From NCBI GenBank assembly GCA_030426805.1, contig JAUHXU010000004.1, positions 296,792-360,791 of the forward strand: DNA of 64,000 bases, in the 5' to 3' direction. Source of the DNA: a bacterium. Its GTDB lineage: Bacteria; Planctomycetota; JAFGQW01. Below are positions 54,712 through 64,000 of this stretch, piece by piece (the first letter of the stretch is position 1; every line of letters begins with the position of its first letter). The position numbers and the translations under genes were made by a program. The notes below the pieces were generated by a model. The model saw only the letters and a program-made list of their open reading frames with translations, did not search any database and was not told where the DNA came from.

Positions 54712-56619
54712 ATGTCCAAGATCATCGGCATCGACCTCGGCACGACCAACTCGGTCGTCGCCGTGATGGAGGGTGGCGAACCCAAGGTCATCACGAATCC
54801 CGAGGGCAACCGGACGACGCCGTCGGTCGTCGGATTCACCGACGGCGGCGACCGCCTCGTCGGTCAGATCGCCAAGCGCCAGGCGATCACGAACCCGGCC
54901 AACACGGTCTACTCGATCAAGCGCTTCATGGGCCGTCGGCAGGCCGAGGTGAACGACGCGGAGAAGATGGTGCCCTATTCGCTCGTCGGCGGCGCGGACG
55001 AGCCGGTGCAGGTCGAGATCCGCGGGAAGAAGTACACGCCGCCCGAGATCTCGTCGATGGTGCTCGGCTACCTCAAGGAGGCGGCAGAGGCCTACCTCGG
55101 GGAGCCCGTGACCGGGGCGGTCATCACCGTTCCCGCCTACTTCAACGACGCGCAGCGGCAGGCGACGAAAGACGCCGGCCAGATCGCGGGCCTGAAGGTC
55201 GAGCGCATCATCAACGAACCGACCGCCGCATCGCTCGCCTACGGGCTCGACAAGAAGGGGCAGGAGACGATCGCCGTCTTCGACCTCGGTGGCGGCACGT
55301 TCGACATCTCGGTGCTCGAGGTCTCCGACGGCGTCTTCGAGGTCAAGGCGACCAACGGTGACACGCAGCTCGGCGGCGACGACTTCGACGAGGTGATCAT
55401 CCGTCACATCATCGCCGAGTTCAAACGCGACTCGGGGATCGACCTCGCCAACGACCTGATGGCGCTGCAACGCCTGAAGGAAGCCGCCGAGAAGGCGAAG
55501 TGCGAGCTGTCGAGTGCGGTCACGACGGACATCAATCTTCCGTTCATCACCGCGGACCAAAGCGGCCCGAAGCACCTGCAACTCCAACTCTCGCGCGCGA
55601 AGTTCGAGGAACTCGCCGACACGCTGATCGAGCGGACGAAGGCGCCGTGCCTGAAGGCGCTGCAGGACGCGAAGCTCGACCCGAGCGACATCGACGAGGT
55701 GATCCTCGTCGGCGGCTCGACCCGCATCCCCGCGGTGCAGGCGGCCGTGAAGGAGCTGTTCGGCCGCGAGCCGCACAAGGGCGTGAACCCCGACGAGGTC
55801 GTCGCGATCGGCGCTGCGATCCAGGGCGGCGTGCTCGCGGGAGACGTGAAGGACGTGCTGCTCCTCGACGTCACGCCGCTCAGCCTCGGCATCGAGACGT
55901 ATGGCGGCGTCTTCACGCGGCTGATCGAGCGCAACACGACGATCCCGACGAAGAAGTCGCAGGTCTTCTCGACCGCGAGCGACAACCAACCGAGCGTCGA
56001 AGTCCACGTGCTCCAGGGCGAGCGCGAGATGGCCGCGGGCAACCGCACGCTCGGCAAGTTCCACCTCGACGGCATCCCGCCGGCCCCGCGCGGCACGCCG
56101 CAGATCGAGGTGATCTTCGACATCGACGCCAACGGCATCCTCAATGTGTCCGCGAAGGACAAGGCGACCGGCAAGGAGCAGTCGGTGCGCATCGAGTCGT
56201 CGTCCGGGATCAGCAAGGAGGAGGTCGAGCGCATGGCGCGCGAAGCCGAACTCCACGCGGACGAGGACAAGAAGAAGAAGGAGCTCGTCGAGTCGCGCAA
56301 CCGCGCCGAGCAACTCGCCTTCGCGACCGAGAAGGCGCTGAAGGAGCACGGCGACAAGGTCGGCGACGACGAGAAGCAGGCGATCGAGTCGTCGCTCGCG
56401 ACGCTGAAGACGGCGCTCGAGGGCGACGACCCGGCCGCGATCGACCAGGCCGCCGAGGCCGTCCAGCAGGCGTCGCACAAGCTCGCCGAGGCGATGTATC
56501 AGCAGTCCGCCGAGCAGGGCAAAGGTGCAGCCGGCGCCGAGAGTGGTGCGGCTGGCGGCGACGCCGCGGCGGGCGCCGACGACGACGTCCAAGACGCGGA
56601 CTTCGAGGTCAAGGAGTAG
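54712..56619 (+). CDS. dnaK: Chaperone DnaK (Hsp70)
   Basis: 635 residues. The N-terminus MSKIIGIDLGTTNSVVAVM is the invariant Hsp70 start, followed by VPAYFNDAQRQATKDAG, AVFDLGGGTFDISVL and VILVGGSTRIPAVQ. The substrate-binding domain contains LLLDVTPLSLGIETYGG and the FHLDGIPPAPRGTPQIEV region. The C-terminus ends DVQDADFEVKE, the usual DnaK terminus preceded by a Gly/Ala-rich linker. ATP-driven protein folding in the cytoplasm. dnaJ and grpE are not in the window. Confidence 0.98.
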   Translation: MSKIIGIDLGTTNSVVAVMEGGEPKVITNPEGNRTTPSVVGFTDGGDRLVGQIAKRQAITNPANTVYSIKRFMGRRQAEVNDAEKMVPYSLVGGADEPVQVEIRGKKYTPPEISSMVLGYLKEAAEAYLGEPVTGAVITVPAYFNDAQRQATKDAGQIAGLKVERIINEPTAASLAYGLDKKGQETIAVFDLGGGTFDISVLEVSDGVFEVKATNGDTQLGGDDFDEVIIRHIIAEFKRDSGIDLANDLMALQRLKEAAEKAKCELSSAVTTDINLPFITADQSGPKHLQLQLSRAKFEELADTLIERTKAPCLKALQDAKLDPSDIDEVILVGGSTRIPAVQAAVKELFGREPHKGVNPDEVVAIGAAIQGGVLAGDVKDVLLLDVTPLSLGIETYGGVFTRLIERNTTIPTKKSQVFSTASDNQPSVEVHVLQGEREMAAGNRTLGKFHLDGIPPAPRGTPQIEVIFDIDANGILNVSAKDKATGKEQSVRIESSSGISKEEVERMAREAELHADEDKKKKELVESRNRAEQLAFATEKALKEHGDKVGDDEKQAIESSLATLKTALEGDDPAAIDQAAEAVQQASHKLAEAMYQQSAEQGKGAAGAESGAAGGDAAAGADDDVQDADFEVKE

Positions 56620-56669
56620 CGCCGGGGGCCCCGGCGACGGCTCCATGGTGCGCGGCGCCTTTTCCCGGG

Positions 56670-56675
56670 TATACT
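56670..56675 (+). promoter_or_regulatory. Candidate -10 of the ABC/Gld-like operon
   Basis: TATACT at 56670-56675 is a near-consensus -10. No clear -35 is found. A GC palindrome (CGCCGGGG/CCCCGGCG, about 56619-56635) just after the dnaK stop lacks a T tract. Confidence 0.35.
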
Positions 56676-56748
56676 CGCCTCCGTCCGGGGGTCGCAAATC
56701 GGGGTGTCGCCGGCGCGGAGCCGTCGGCAACACAGGAGCACCCTCCCG

Positions 56749-57693
56749 TTGATCGAGGCCATCTCCCTGCAGAAGCGATTCGGACCCGTGCACGCGGTCC
56801 GGGACGCGTCTTTCCGTGTCGAGCCCGGCGAGATCGCCGCGTTCCTCGGCCCCAACGGCGCCGGCAAGACGACGTGCATGCGCATCCTGACGGGCTACCT
56901 GCCCGCGACCGGCGGTCGCGCGGTCGTCGCCGGCCACGACGTCGCGGCCGATCCGCGCGCGGTGCGGCGCGCACTCGGCTACTTGCCGCAGCGCGTACCG
57001 CTCTACGGCGACATGCGGGTGCGTGAATACCTCGACTTTCGCGCGCGGCTCAAGGGCGTCGACCGCCGGGAGCGGACGAACCGCATCGCGCACGTGCTGG
57101 ATCGGTGCGCGATCGTCGACATGAAGGAGCGGCTGGTCGGCAACCTCTCCGGCGGCTACCAGCAGCGCGTCGGTCTCGCCGACGCACTCGTCGGCGACCC
57201 GGACGTGCTGATCCTCGACGAGCCGACCGTCGGGCTCGACCCGAACCAGACCGTCGAAGTCCGCGAGTTGATCGCCGAGTTGAAGGCCGATCGCACGGTG
57301 CTCCTCAGCACCCACATCCTGTCGGAGGCGGAGGCGATCAGCGGGCGCGTGATCATCATTCACCAAGGGCGCGTGCTCGTCGAGGACACGCCCGAGGCAC
57401 TGCGCCGCACGATGCGCTCGGACCTCGGGATCGTCGCTGAGGTCGCGGGCGCACCCGATCCGGCCGTCGCGATCCGGGGGATCGAGGGCGTTGCACACGC
57501 GGACGCGACCGCGATCCCCGGCGACGACGGGTGGATGCGCGTCGACATCACGCCGACGTCGAACCGGGATCCGCGCGAGGCGATCGGCGCCCTCGCGCAA
57601 CGCGAGGGCTGGCGCGTCCGGGAACTCCACCGCGAGGCGCTGACCCTCGAGGACATCTTCCGACGCCTGACCGGCGACGAGCGCGATGCGTAA
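56749..57693 (+). CDS. ABC transporter ATP-binding protein, GldA-like
   Basis: 314 residues using the TTG at 56749, preceded by GGAG; it gives the usual start (L)IEAISLQKRFGPVHAV. An upstream ATG at 56704 lacks a ribosome-binding site and would add basic residues. Walker A is LGPNGAGKTTCMRI, the Q loop is GYLPQRVPLYGDM, the ABC signature is LSGGYQQRVGLA, and Walker B is LILDEPTVGLDP. Followed by a permease and a GldG-like protein, this matches the GldA-F-G type of exporter. It overlaps the permease by 8 bp. Confidence 0.88.
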   Translation: MIEAISLQKRFGPVHAVRDASFRVEPGEIAAFLGPNGAGKTTCMRILTGYLPATGGRAVVAGHDVAADPRAVRRALGYLPQRVPLYGDMRVREYLDFRARLKGVDRRERTNRIAHVLDRCAIVDMKERLVGNLSGGYQQRVGLADALVGDPDVLILDEPTVGLDPNQTVEVRELIAELKADRTVLLSTHILSEAEAISGRVIIIHQGRVLVEDTPEALRRTMRSDLGIVAEVAGAPDPAVAIRGIEGVAHADATAIPGDDGWMRVDITPTSNRDPREAIGALAQREGWRVRELHREALTLEDIFRRLTGDERDA

Positions 57694-58420
57694 CACGTTC
57701 ACGGTGATCGTCCGCGAGATGGGCGCGTATTTCCGATCCCCGATCGGTTTCGTCGTCCCGGTGCTGTTCTGGACGATCAGCGGTCTGCGCTTCTACCTCG
57801 ACGTGGTCGGCAGCGCCGGCGCCCTCGATGCGGCGTTCGGCCAGCTGATGGGCGGCACCCAGTTCTGGATGCTGAGCTTCCTGCTGATTCCGGCGATCAC
57901 GATGCGTCTGATCGCGGAGGAGCGACGCGCCGGCACACTCGAGATGACGCTCACGGCGCCGGTGGACGAGGGGGAACTCGTCTGGGGCAAGTTCCTCGGT
58001 GCACTCGTCTTCTACGCGTTCCTCTGGTTGCCGCTGTTCCTCTACATCGCGATCGTCCTGTTCCTCGGCGGGAGCCCGGACCTCGGCCGGATCGTCGCGA
58101 ACCTGTTCGGCGTATTGCTGCTCGGCGCGATGTTCCTCGCGGTGGGGCTCTTCTGTTCGAGCGTCACGTCGAACCAGATCATCGCCGCGGTGTTCACCGC
58201 GGTCGTGCTGCTCGGGATCAGCTTCCTGCCCGAGGTGGCGCGCCTGTTTCCGCGCGTCGCGGTCGTGCAACGCATCGCGGACTACGTGAGCTTCTTTCGC
58301 CACTTCGGCGAGTTCCAGAGCGGCGTGATCGATGCGCGCCCGGCGATCTACTACCTGACGACGACCGGCTTTTTCCTCTTCCTCACGGCGCGGAGTCTGG
58401 AGGCGCGGAAATGGCAATGA
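57686..58420 (+). CDS. ABC transporter permease, GldF-like
   Basis: 244 residues with six hydrophobic segments. The conserved early residues REMGAYFRSPIGFVV and EERRAGTLEMTLTAPVDEGE are hallmarks of the ABC-2/GldF type permease family. It is coupled to the ATPase (8-bp overlap) and to the following gene (10-bp overlap). Likely substrate unknown. Confidence 0.85.
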   Translation: MRNTFTVIVREMGAYFRSPIGFVVPVLFWTISGLRFYLDVVGSAGALDAAFGQLMGGTQFWMLSFLLIPAITMRLIAEERRAGTLEMTLTAPVDEGELVWGKFLGALVFYAFLWLPLFLYIAIVLFLGGSPDLGRIVANLFGVLLLGAMFLAVGLFCSSVTSNQIIAAVFTAVVLLGISFLPEVARLFPRVAVVQRIADYVSFFRHFGEFQSGVIDARPAIYYLTTTGFFLFLTARSLEARKWQ

Positions 58421-59910
58421 CCCGACGTCGCCTCGGCATCCTCGCGCACGGCGGGCTGCAGGTCGCGCTCGCGCTCGCGCTCGTCGCCGGTGTGAACTGG
58501 CTCGCGTCGCGCAACCCGATCCCCGGGCTGCGCGGCGACTGGACGCGCGAGAGCGTCAACACGCTGCACCCGGACTCGGCCGCGGTCTTCGAGAGCGTCA
58601 CCGATCCGGTCGAACTCGCGCTCTTCTTCGCACCGATCCGCGGCGGCGACCCGGCACGCAGCGCACTCGTCGCCGAGATCGCGCGCAAGGCGGACGTGCT
58701 GCTCCAGCAGGCGAGCTACCTCTCCCCGCGAATCGACGCGGAGACGGTCGACCCGATCACGAATCCGGACCGTGCGAGCGCGGTCGTCCGCCGCACCGGA
58801 CTCGATCCGAACGAGGCGATCGGCAACTTCGTGCTCGTCAACGCGCGCGGCCGCAACGTCAAGATCCCGTTCACCCAGCTCGCGTCCGTCGATGCGCAGT
58901 CCGGCCAGCTCCGCTTCCACGGCGAGGACGTGCTCTACAAGGCGGTCGTCGAAGTGACGCGGCCGGAGGAGCGGATGGTGACGTTCACGCAGGGCTTCGG
59001 GGAGCTGAACCCGACGCGCTCCGACGAGGGGCTGCAACTGTCGACGCTGCTCGACCGCGAGGCCTACCGGATCGGTCGCGTCGACGTCGCACGCGGCGAG
59101 CCGATCCGTCCCGAGACGACCGTGCTCGCGCTCGTGCGCCCGCTGAAGGACTACGACGAGCGGACGCTCGCACGGATCGCCGCCTACCACCGCGAGGGCG
59201 GCAACCTGCTCGTGATGATCAACGCCGAGGCACCGGCCACGAACCTGCGCCGCTTCCTCGACACGCAGTTCCAGATCGACATCCGCGCCGACAACGAAAC
59301 GCTGCACGACCCGCGCGCGGCGATGCGCCAGTTCCCGGACTGGATGCTCGTCGACGCGAACTTCTCCGGCCATCCGATTTCGGCACCGCTCGCCGCGGCG
59401 GATCAGAAGGCGCAGGTGATTCTGCCGCGCGTCCGCCCGATCACGCTGCTCGCGCCGAACGTCTGCGACTACCTGCTGACCTCGAACATCGGCTCGTGGA
59501 CCGACATCCGCAAGCCCGGCCACTACCCGGCGCGCAAGGACGAGGGCGAAGCGCTGCCGGGCTCCGACAAGCAGGGCTTCCCGCTCGCGCTCGCGATCGA
59601 TCCGAAGAAGTCGAGCCACGCGCCCGGCGCGAAGCCCACGGCCGGCCGCGTCGTCGTCTTCGCGAGCGGCGACATGGCGACGAGCGCACTGCTCGGCGCG
59701 CAGACCGCGAACGCCGCGCTGTTGACCAACGCGATCCACTGGCTCGCCGGCAAGTCGACCGAGGAGTTGATCAAGCCGATCGCGGTACGCCGACCGAACC
59801 TGGTGCTGGCGGCGGACGACGACCGGCTGCTCTTCTGGCTCGTCGTCGTGCTCCCGGGTGCGGCGATGCTCGTGCTCGGTGCCCTGGTCTTCGCGACGAG
59901 GAGGGGCTGA
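58411..59910 (+). CDS. GldG-like ABC-associated membrane protein
   Basis: 499 residues. An N-terminal membrane segment (LQVALALALVAGVNWLASR) precedes an extracytoplasmic GldG-type domain: SVNTLHPDSAAVFESVTDPV, LALFFAP and VTFTQGFGELNPT. A C-terminal membrane helix (LFWLVVVLPGAAMLVLGALV) and short basic tail close it. In the family the domain probably forms part of a lipoprotein or gliding-motility exporter. It is the third gene in the operon. A DUF4340 gene follows (TGATG). Confidence 0.82.
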   Translation: MAMTRRRLGILAHGGLQVALALALVAGVNWLASRNPIPGLRGDWTRESVNTLHPDSAAVFESVTDPVELALFFAPIRGGDPARSALVAEIARKADVLLQQASYLSPRIDAETVDPITNPDRASAVVRRTGLDPNEAIGNFVLVNARGRNVKIPFTQLASVDAQSGQLRFHGEDVLYKAVVEVTRPEERMVTFTQGFGELNPTRSDEGLQLSTLLDREAYRIGRVDVARGEPIRPETTVLALVRPLKDYDERTLARIAAYHREGGNLLVMINAEAPATNLRRFLDTQFQIDIRADNETLHDPRAAMRQFPDWMLVDANFSGHPISAPLAAADQKAQVILPRVRPITLLAPNVCDYLLTSNIGSWTDIRKPGHYPARKDEGEALPGSDKQGFPLALAIDPKKSSHAPGAKPTAGRVVVFASGDMATSALLGAQTANAALLTNAIHWLAGKSTEELIKPIAVRRPNLVLAADDDRLLFWLVVVLPGAAMLVLGALVFATRRG

Positions 59911-61691
59911 TGCGGATCCGAACCACACTGATCCTGCTCGTGTTGAACGCGGCGGTCGCGATCCTGCTGTTCGCGACCCGGCCCGCGGACATTGTCGAGC
60001 GCCGAAAAACGCTCGTGCCGGCCGACATCGAGTTCGGCCGACAGGCGGAGTCGATCGCGTTCTCCGCCGCCTCGAACGCGCCGGCGTTCACGCTCGTCCG
60101 CGACGAACGCGGGCGCTGGCGGATCGGCGACGAGGAAGGTCCGCTCGCGAGCCAGCCGATCGCGAATGCGGTGCTCGACACGCTCCGCCGGGCGCCGATC
60201 CTGCCGTTCGACACGGCCGGCGACACCGACGCGGGCCTCGACCCGCCGCAGCGCACGGTCACGGTCGCGCGCAGCGAGGGACCGGCGGTCACCGTCGCGA
60301 TCGGACGGTCCGTCGGCCGGGGGACGTTCGCGCGGTTCGGCGACGAGGAAGCGATCTATCTGACGTCGAACGTCATCGACGCGTTGCTGCAGCACCAGCC
60401 GGGCACGCTCCGCGAACTTCGACCGTTCGCGTTCTCGGGGCTCGACGTCCACCGGCTCTCGTTCCTCCGTCGTCGGGACGACGGCAAGGACGACACGTTC
60501 GCCGCGGAGCGGCGCTGGCTGACGTGGTTCGTGCTCGAGCCGCTCGCGATTCGCGGTCACACCCGCCTGCTCGACGGCATCGTCAGCGCGATGATCGCGC
60601 TGACGCGGACGCAGGCCGTCGTGCCGATCGCCGACCTGCGCGGCGCGCCGCCCGCGATCGAACTGACGCTCGGGACGAAGGACGAATCCGTCTCGGCGGA
60701 CCTTTGGGCGGTCGACCCGGCGCGCGGCTCGTGGATCGTGCGCATCGGCGACGAACCGACCGGATTCCGGCTCGAGAGCGGGGCGCTGCGGGCGCTGCTC
60801 GTTCCCCTCGAAGACCTCTACGACCGCAAGCTCTTCCACGACCCGGCCGTCGCGGTGTCGGGGGTCGGGTGGCAACGCGGCACGCTCGGGGCGATCGCGC
60901 TCGAGCGCGGCGTCGACAGCCTCTGGCGCGTCACGGCGCCGCAGGCGGGGCCCGCGGACGACGACGTCGTGCGCCGGCTCCTCGAAGACCTCGTGCAGTT
61001 CGAGGCCGAGGGGGTCGAACCGGCCGGGGCCGACCCGTCCGCACACGGCTTCGATCGACCGGCCGGCCGGATCCGCGTGGCGTTCGGCGACCGGGTCGCC
61101 GAGACGATCGAACTCGCCGGCGCACCGTCCCCGACGCACGCGCGCCTCGCGAATCGACCGAACAACCACTACCGGATCGACGCCGGCAAGCTCGATGCGC
61201 TGCTGCCACCCACGGCACTGCCGTTGCTCGACCGGACGGTCGTCGCGTCCGACTGGCGCCGGATCCACGAAGTCGACCTCGTGCACGACGGGACGACCTA
61301 CCAGTTCGAGGTCGTCGGCACGACGAGCGCCGACCAGTGGCGACGGACGTCGTTCGCCGGCGGGGCGCGGGGCACGGCGACCCCGGTGCGCGGACAGCCG
61401 ATGCGCCTGTTCCTGTCGGCGCTCGCGACGCTCGAATCCGACGGCGTGATCGCGTGGGACGCGAAGAACGCGGCCGACCTGACGGGCGCGGCGCGCTACA
61501 CGATCCGCTTCGTCGACCCGCAGACGGGCGTGCGCAACGAACTGTGCATCGGCGAAGCGCGCCGTCCGGCCAACGGCATCGGCGACGACTGGCACCCGGT
61601 CTGGTTCGTGTCGGGCGGCTTGCCGGGGCGTGCATTCGTCTATAGAATCGGCCCTGACCTGCCGCGCCGCGTCGCCCAGACCCTGCGCTGA
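59910..61691 (+). CDS. DUF4340-domain protein, last gene of the Gld-like operon
   Basis: 593 residues, starting at an ATG that overlaps the preceding stop and follows a GGAGGGG site. An N-terminal anchor (LILLVLNAAVAILLFATRP) is followed by two or more copies of the DUF4340 fold (FTLVRDERGRWRIGDEEGPL; IALERGVDSLWRVTAPQAGP; IANAVLDTLRRAPILPF). DUF4340 proteins usually accompany Gld-like ABC systems in planctomycetes and deltaproteobacteria. Function unknown; a role in the same exporter is inferred. Confidence 0.82.
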   Translation: MRIRTTLILLVLNAAVAILLFATRPADIVERRKTLVPADIEFGRQAESIAFSAASNAPAFTLVRDERGRWRIGDEEGPLASQPIANAVLDTLRRAPILPFDTAGDTDAGLDPPQRTVTVARSEGPAVTVAIGRSVGRGTFARFGDEEAIYLTSNVIDALLQHQPGTLRELRPFAFSGLDVHRLSFLRRRDDGKDDTFAAERRWLTWFVLEPLAIRGHTRLLDGIVSAMIALTRTQAVVPIADLRGAPPAIELTLGTKDESVSADLWAVDPARGSWIVRIGDEPTGFRLESGALRALLVPLEDLYDRKLFHDPAVAVSGVGWQRGTLGAIALERGVDSLWRVTAPQAGPADDDVVRRLLEDLVQFEAEGVEPAGADPSAHGFDRPAGRIRVAFGDRVAETIELAGAPSPTHARLANRPNNHYRIDAGKLDALLPPTALPLLDRTVVASDWRRIHEVDLVHDGTTYQFEVVGTTSADQWRRTSFAGGARGTATPVRGQPMRLFLSALATLESDGVIAWDAKNAADLTGAARYTIRFVDPQTGVRNELCIGEARRPANGIGDDWHPVWFVSGGLPGRAFVYRIGPDLPRRVAQTLR

Positions 61692-61760
61692 CGGGTCCTC
61701 GCCGACGCGCGACGAGTGGGCGCGCGGCGAGTGGTGGGGAGGGCTTCCGCGGGAGGCACC

Positions 61761-64000
61761 ATGGGCACGCGATCACACGCGGGCGGGACCGAGATGGAGG
61801 TTCTGCTCGACGAACTGCGCCGCGATCCGACCTGGCGCGAACGGTTCATCCACTGGGAGACGATCGTCTCGTCGCCCGGCGAGTGGGCGGCCTGGCCGGA
61901 GGACCTGCATCCCGACCTGATGGCCGCACTCGCCGACCGCGGCCTCGATCGCCTGTATGCGCATCAGCGCGACGCGATCGACCACGCACGCGGCGACGGC
62001 GGGGGCTTCATCGCCGCGACGCCGACCGCGTCCGGCAAGACGCTCTGCTACAACGTCCCGGTCCTCGACGCGATCCTGCGACGCGACCCGGCCGCATCGG
62101 CGCTCTACCTGTTTCCGACGAAAGCGCTCAGCCAGGACCAGGTCGCCGAACTCACGGACCTGATCGCGCGACTGCCGCGCGAGGTCGTCGCCTACACCTA
62201 CGACGGCGACACGCCGCCGGCCGTGCGCCGCAACGTGCGCGATCGCGGCGACATCGTCGTGACGAACCCCTACATGCTCCACGCCGGCATCCTGCCGAAC
62301 CACCCGAAGTGGGGGGACTTCCTGCGTCGACTTCGCTACGTCGTCATCGACGAGGTGCACGTCTACAAGGGCATCTTCGGCGGGAACATGGCGAACGTCC
62401 TGCGCCGACTGCGGCGGATCTGCGCGCACTACGGCGTGCGCCCGAAGTTCCTGCTCGCATCCGCGACGCTGCGCAACCCGGGCGAACTCGCGCGACGGCT
62501 GACCGGGGAGACCGTACAGGTCGTCCGCGAGAGCGGCGCACCTCGCGGCGAGAAGCACTTCATCGTCGTGAATCCGCCGCTCGCGAACGCCGAAGCGGGC
62601 GTCCGGATGAGTCCGCTCGAGGAAGCGCGCCGGCTCGCCATCCGATTGATGGGCGTCAAAACGATCTTCTTCGCCCGCAGTCGGACCCGAGTCGAGTTGC
62701 TCGTGAAGTACCTGAAGGACGCGTACGTCCGCGCGGGCAAGAGCCCGGACCTCGTGCGCGGCTACCGCGGCGGCTATCTCCCGAAACTGCGTCGGCAGAT
62801 CGAAGCGGACCTTCGGAGCGGCGCCGTGCAAGCCGTCGTCTCGACGAACGCGCTCGAACTCGGTGTCGACATCGGCTCCCTCGACGCGGCCGTGCTCGTC
62901 GGCTACCCGGGCACGCTCGCGAGCACGTGGCAGCAGGCGGGGCGCGCCGGACGGCGCCGCACGACGTCGGCGGCGTTTTTGATCCTGTCGAACCAGGCGA
63001 TGGACCAGTACGTCGGCGATCACCCGTCGTATCTGTTCCGCACGCCGAAGGAACGTGCGATCCTCGACGCGGACAACCTGGTCGTCCGGGCGAACCACTT
63101 GAAGTGCGCGGCGTTCGAGCTGCCGTTTCCCGGCGACGAGGCGTTCGGCGAAGGCGTCGAAACGCGCCGCATCCTGGACCACCTCGCCGTGGAGGCCGGC
63201 CTCGTGCACCGCGCCGGCTCGACCTACCACTGGGCGACCGACGCCTACCCGGCCGAGGACGTGAGCCTGAACGCGGCCGACGTCGACAACTTCGTGATCA
63301 TGGAGCGCGTCTCCGGCGTGCGCGGGATCGAGTTCCGCACGCTCGCCGAGGTGGATCGTCCGAGCGCGATGACGTCGATCTATCCGGGCGCGATCTACGG
63401 CCACCAGGGCGTGCAGTTCCAGGTCGCGACGCTCGACTACGACGGCCGGCGCGCCTACGTGCAACGGATCGACAGCGACTACTACACCGACGCGCAGGTC
63501 TCCACCGACGTGCGCGTGACCCGCGTCGACCGGGAGGCCGATCGGGGCGGCGGGACGATCGCGCGCTTCGGCGGCGTCGTCACGAAGACGCAGGCCGGCA
63601 TCTACAAGAAGATCCGCTACTACACGAACGAGAACCTCGGGGCCGGCGAGATCTCGATGCCGGCCGAGGAGATGGACACGACCGCCTGGTGGATCGTCTT
63701 TCCATCACAGGTCGCGGCGGAGGCCGGCCTCTACGAAGCCGACGGCGGTGGCGGACTCGGTGCACTCGGCAACCTGCTGCGCGGCGTCGCACCGCTCTAC
63801 CTCGGGTGTGACCCGGCCGATCTGCGGGCGGTGGCCCAGGTCCGCGCGCCGAACTACCGCGCACCGGCGCTCTTCCTCTACGACGCGATCCCGGGCGGCG
63901 TCGGCCTCGGGGAGGCGTTGTTCCTCGGCGAGCACGAGGTGCTCGAGGCCGCGCGCGACCGGCTCGAGCGCTGCCCGTGCACGGTCGGTTGCCCGGGTTG
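61761..64000 (+). CDS. MrfA/YprA-type DEAD/DEAH helicase, 3' end outside window
   Basis: About 746 residues are visible and the frame is still open at the right edge. The start at 61761 follows a GGGAGG site; a second ATG at 61794 is possible. Helicase motifs are clear: ATPTASGKTLCY (I), LFPTKAL (Ia), VIDEVHVYKG (II, DEVH), LASATL (III), VVSTNALELGVDIG (V) and QAGRAGRR (VI). The later part includes FLYDAIPGGVGLG and a Cys cluster (CPCTVGC) of the DUF1998 zinc domain. The family repairs crosslinked or mitomycin-damaged DNA in Bacillus. It is one of the largest genes here. Confidence 0.88.
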   Translation, partial: MGTRSHAGGTEMEVLLDELRRDPTWRERFIHWETIVSSPGEWAAWPEDLHPDLMAALADRGLDRLYAHQRDAIDHARGDGGGFIAATPTASGKTLCYNVPVLDAILRRDPAASALYLFPTKALSQDQVAELTDLIARLPREVVAYTYDGDTPPAVRRNVRDRGDIVVTNPYMLHAGILPNHPKWGDFLRRLRYVVIDEVHVYKGIFGGNMANVLRRLRRICAHYGVRPKFLLASATLRNPGELARRLTGETVQVVRESGAPRGEKHFIVVNPPLANAEAGVRMSPLEEARRLAIRLMGVKTIFFARSRTRVELLVKYLKDAYVRAGKSPDLVRGYRGGYLPKLRRQIEADLRSGAVQAVVSTNALELGVDIGSLDAAVLVGYPGTLASTWQQAGRAGRRRTTSAAFLILSNQAMDQYVGDHPSYLFRTPKERAILDADNLVVRANHLKCAAFELPFPGDEAFGEGVETRRILDHLAVEAGLVHRAGSTYHWATDAYPAEDVSLNAADVDNFVIMERVSGVRGIEFRTLAEVDRPSAMTSIYPGAIYGHQGVQFQVATLDYDGRRAYVQRIDSDYYTDAQVSTDVRVTRVDREADRGGGTIARFGGVVTKTQAGIYKKIRYYTNENLGAGEISMPAEEMDTTAWWIVFPSQVAAEAGLYEADGGGGLGALGNLLRGVAPLYLGCDPADLRAVAQVRAPNYRAPALFLYDAIPGGVGLGEALFLGEHEVLEAARDRLERCPCTVGCPG

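Noticed and set aside
54622..57702. A minus-strand open frame of over 1000 codons opposite dnaK and the ABC gene
   Set aside because: It lies fully antisense to clear genes, is Arg/Asp/Val-rich, has no ribosome-binding site and no recognisable domain; such shadows are expected at this GC content. Similar long antisense frames opposite rpsA (10266-12800), ftsH and polA were rejected for the same reason.

Overview
The window is high-GC bacterial chromosome, about two-thirds G+C by eye. It is densely packed, with many 1-41 bp gene overlaps, and looks like core genome with lineage-specific extras. Lipid A and heptose genes (lpxH, gmhA, gmhB), a type II secretion operon and lipoprotein signals indicate a Gram-negative cell plan. 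Several families are abundant in Planctomycetota: DUF1573 lipoproteins, a sulfatase-modifying-factor-like lipoprotein, many HEAT-repeat secreted proteins, a FemAB-like protein and a GldA/F/G-DUF4340 operon. I infer a planctomycete, with myxobacterial or acidobacterial relatives as alternatives. No rRNA, phage, plasmid or CRISPR is visible.

Layout. 1-4280: four translationally coupled genes for glycan or lipid-glycan synthesis (two GT2 enzymes, a GT39-like membrane enzyme, a FemAB-like acyltransferase). 4268-5475: gmhA-gmhB on the minus strand. 5549-9596: an NtrC-type regulator, a secreted GH42-like protein and lpxH, all overlapping. 9481-10398: a REP-type Y1 transposase antisense to the lpxH end. 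10731-16122: rpsA, a lipoprotein, tyrS and a HEAT protein. 16133-18631: two methyltransferases and an epimerase (minus). 18832-27242: a flippase-like membrane protein, a PH-domain protein and a run of HEAT, Kelch-like and VWA proteins. 27332-27408: tRNA-Val(CAC). 27562-29740: an SUMF-like lipoprotein, an unknown small protein, then a gene-free stretch with an 84-bp repeat family and hairpins.

29741-36858: DUF1573 lipoprotein, a small FtsH-ectodomain-like protein, ftsH and polA. 36861-41700: folD (minus), a rhomboid overlapping a membrane metalloprotease, and a large secreted unknown. 41704-49504: complete run gspD-E-F-G-H-I-J (minus) with a good sigma-70-like promoter. 50031-54621: an HU-like protein, a zinc-ribbon/HEAT membrane protein, a Sua5-arginine phosphatase fusion and a soluble histidine kinase. 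54712-61691: dnaK, then a four-gene ABC/Gld-like operon. 61761 to the right edge: a MrfA/YprA-type helicase, truncated by the window.

The most notable points are the Sua5-YwlE fusion, a FolD lacking the cyclohydrolase residues, a stand-alone FtsH-ectodomain-like protein beside ftsH, a long inverted/direct repeat cassette, a catalytically dead C39-like domain joined to DUF1573, and possible small RNAs at 29281-29560 and 52472-52671. Many convergent gene pairs end within a few bases of each other without an intrinsic terminator. All calls rest on reading the sequence; no searches were run.
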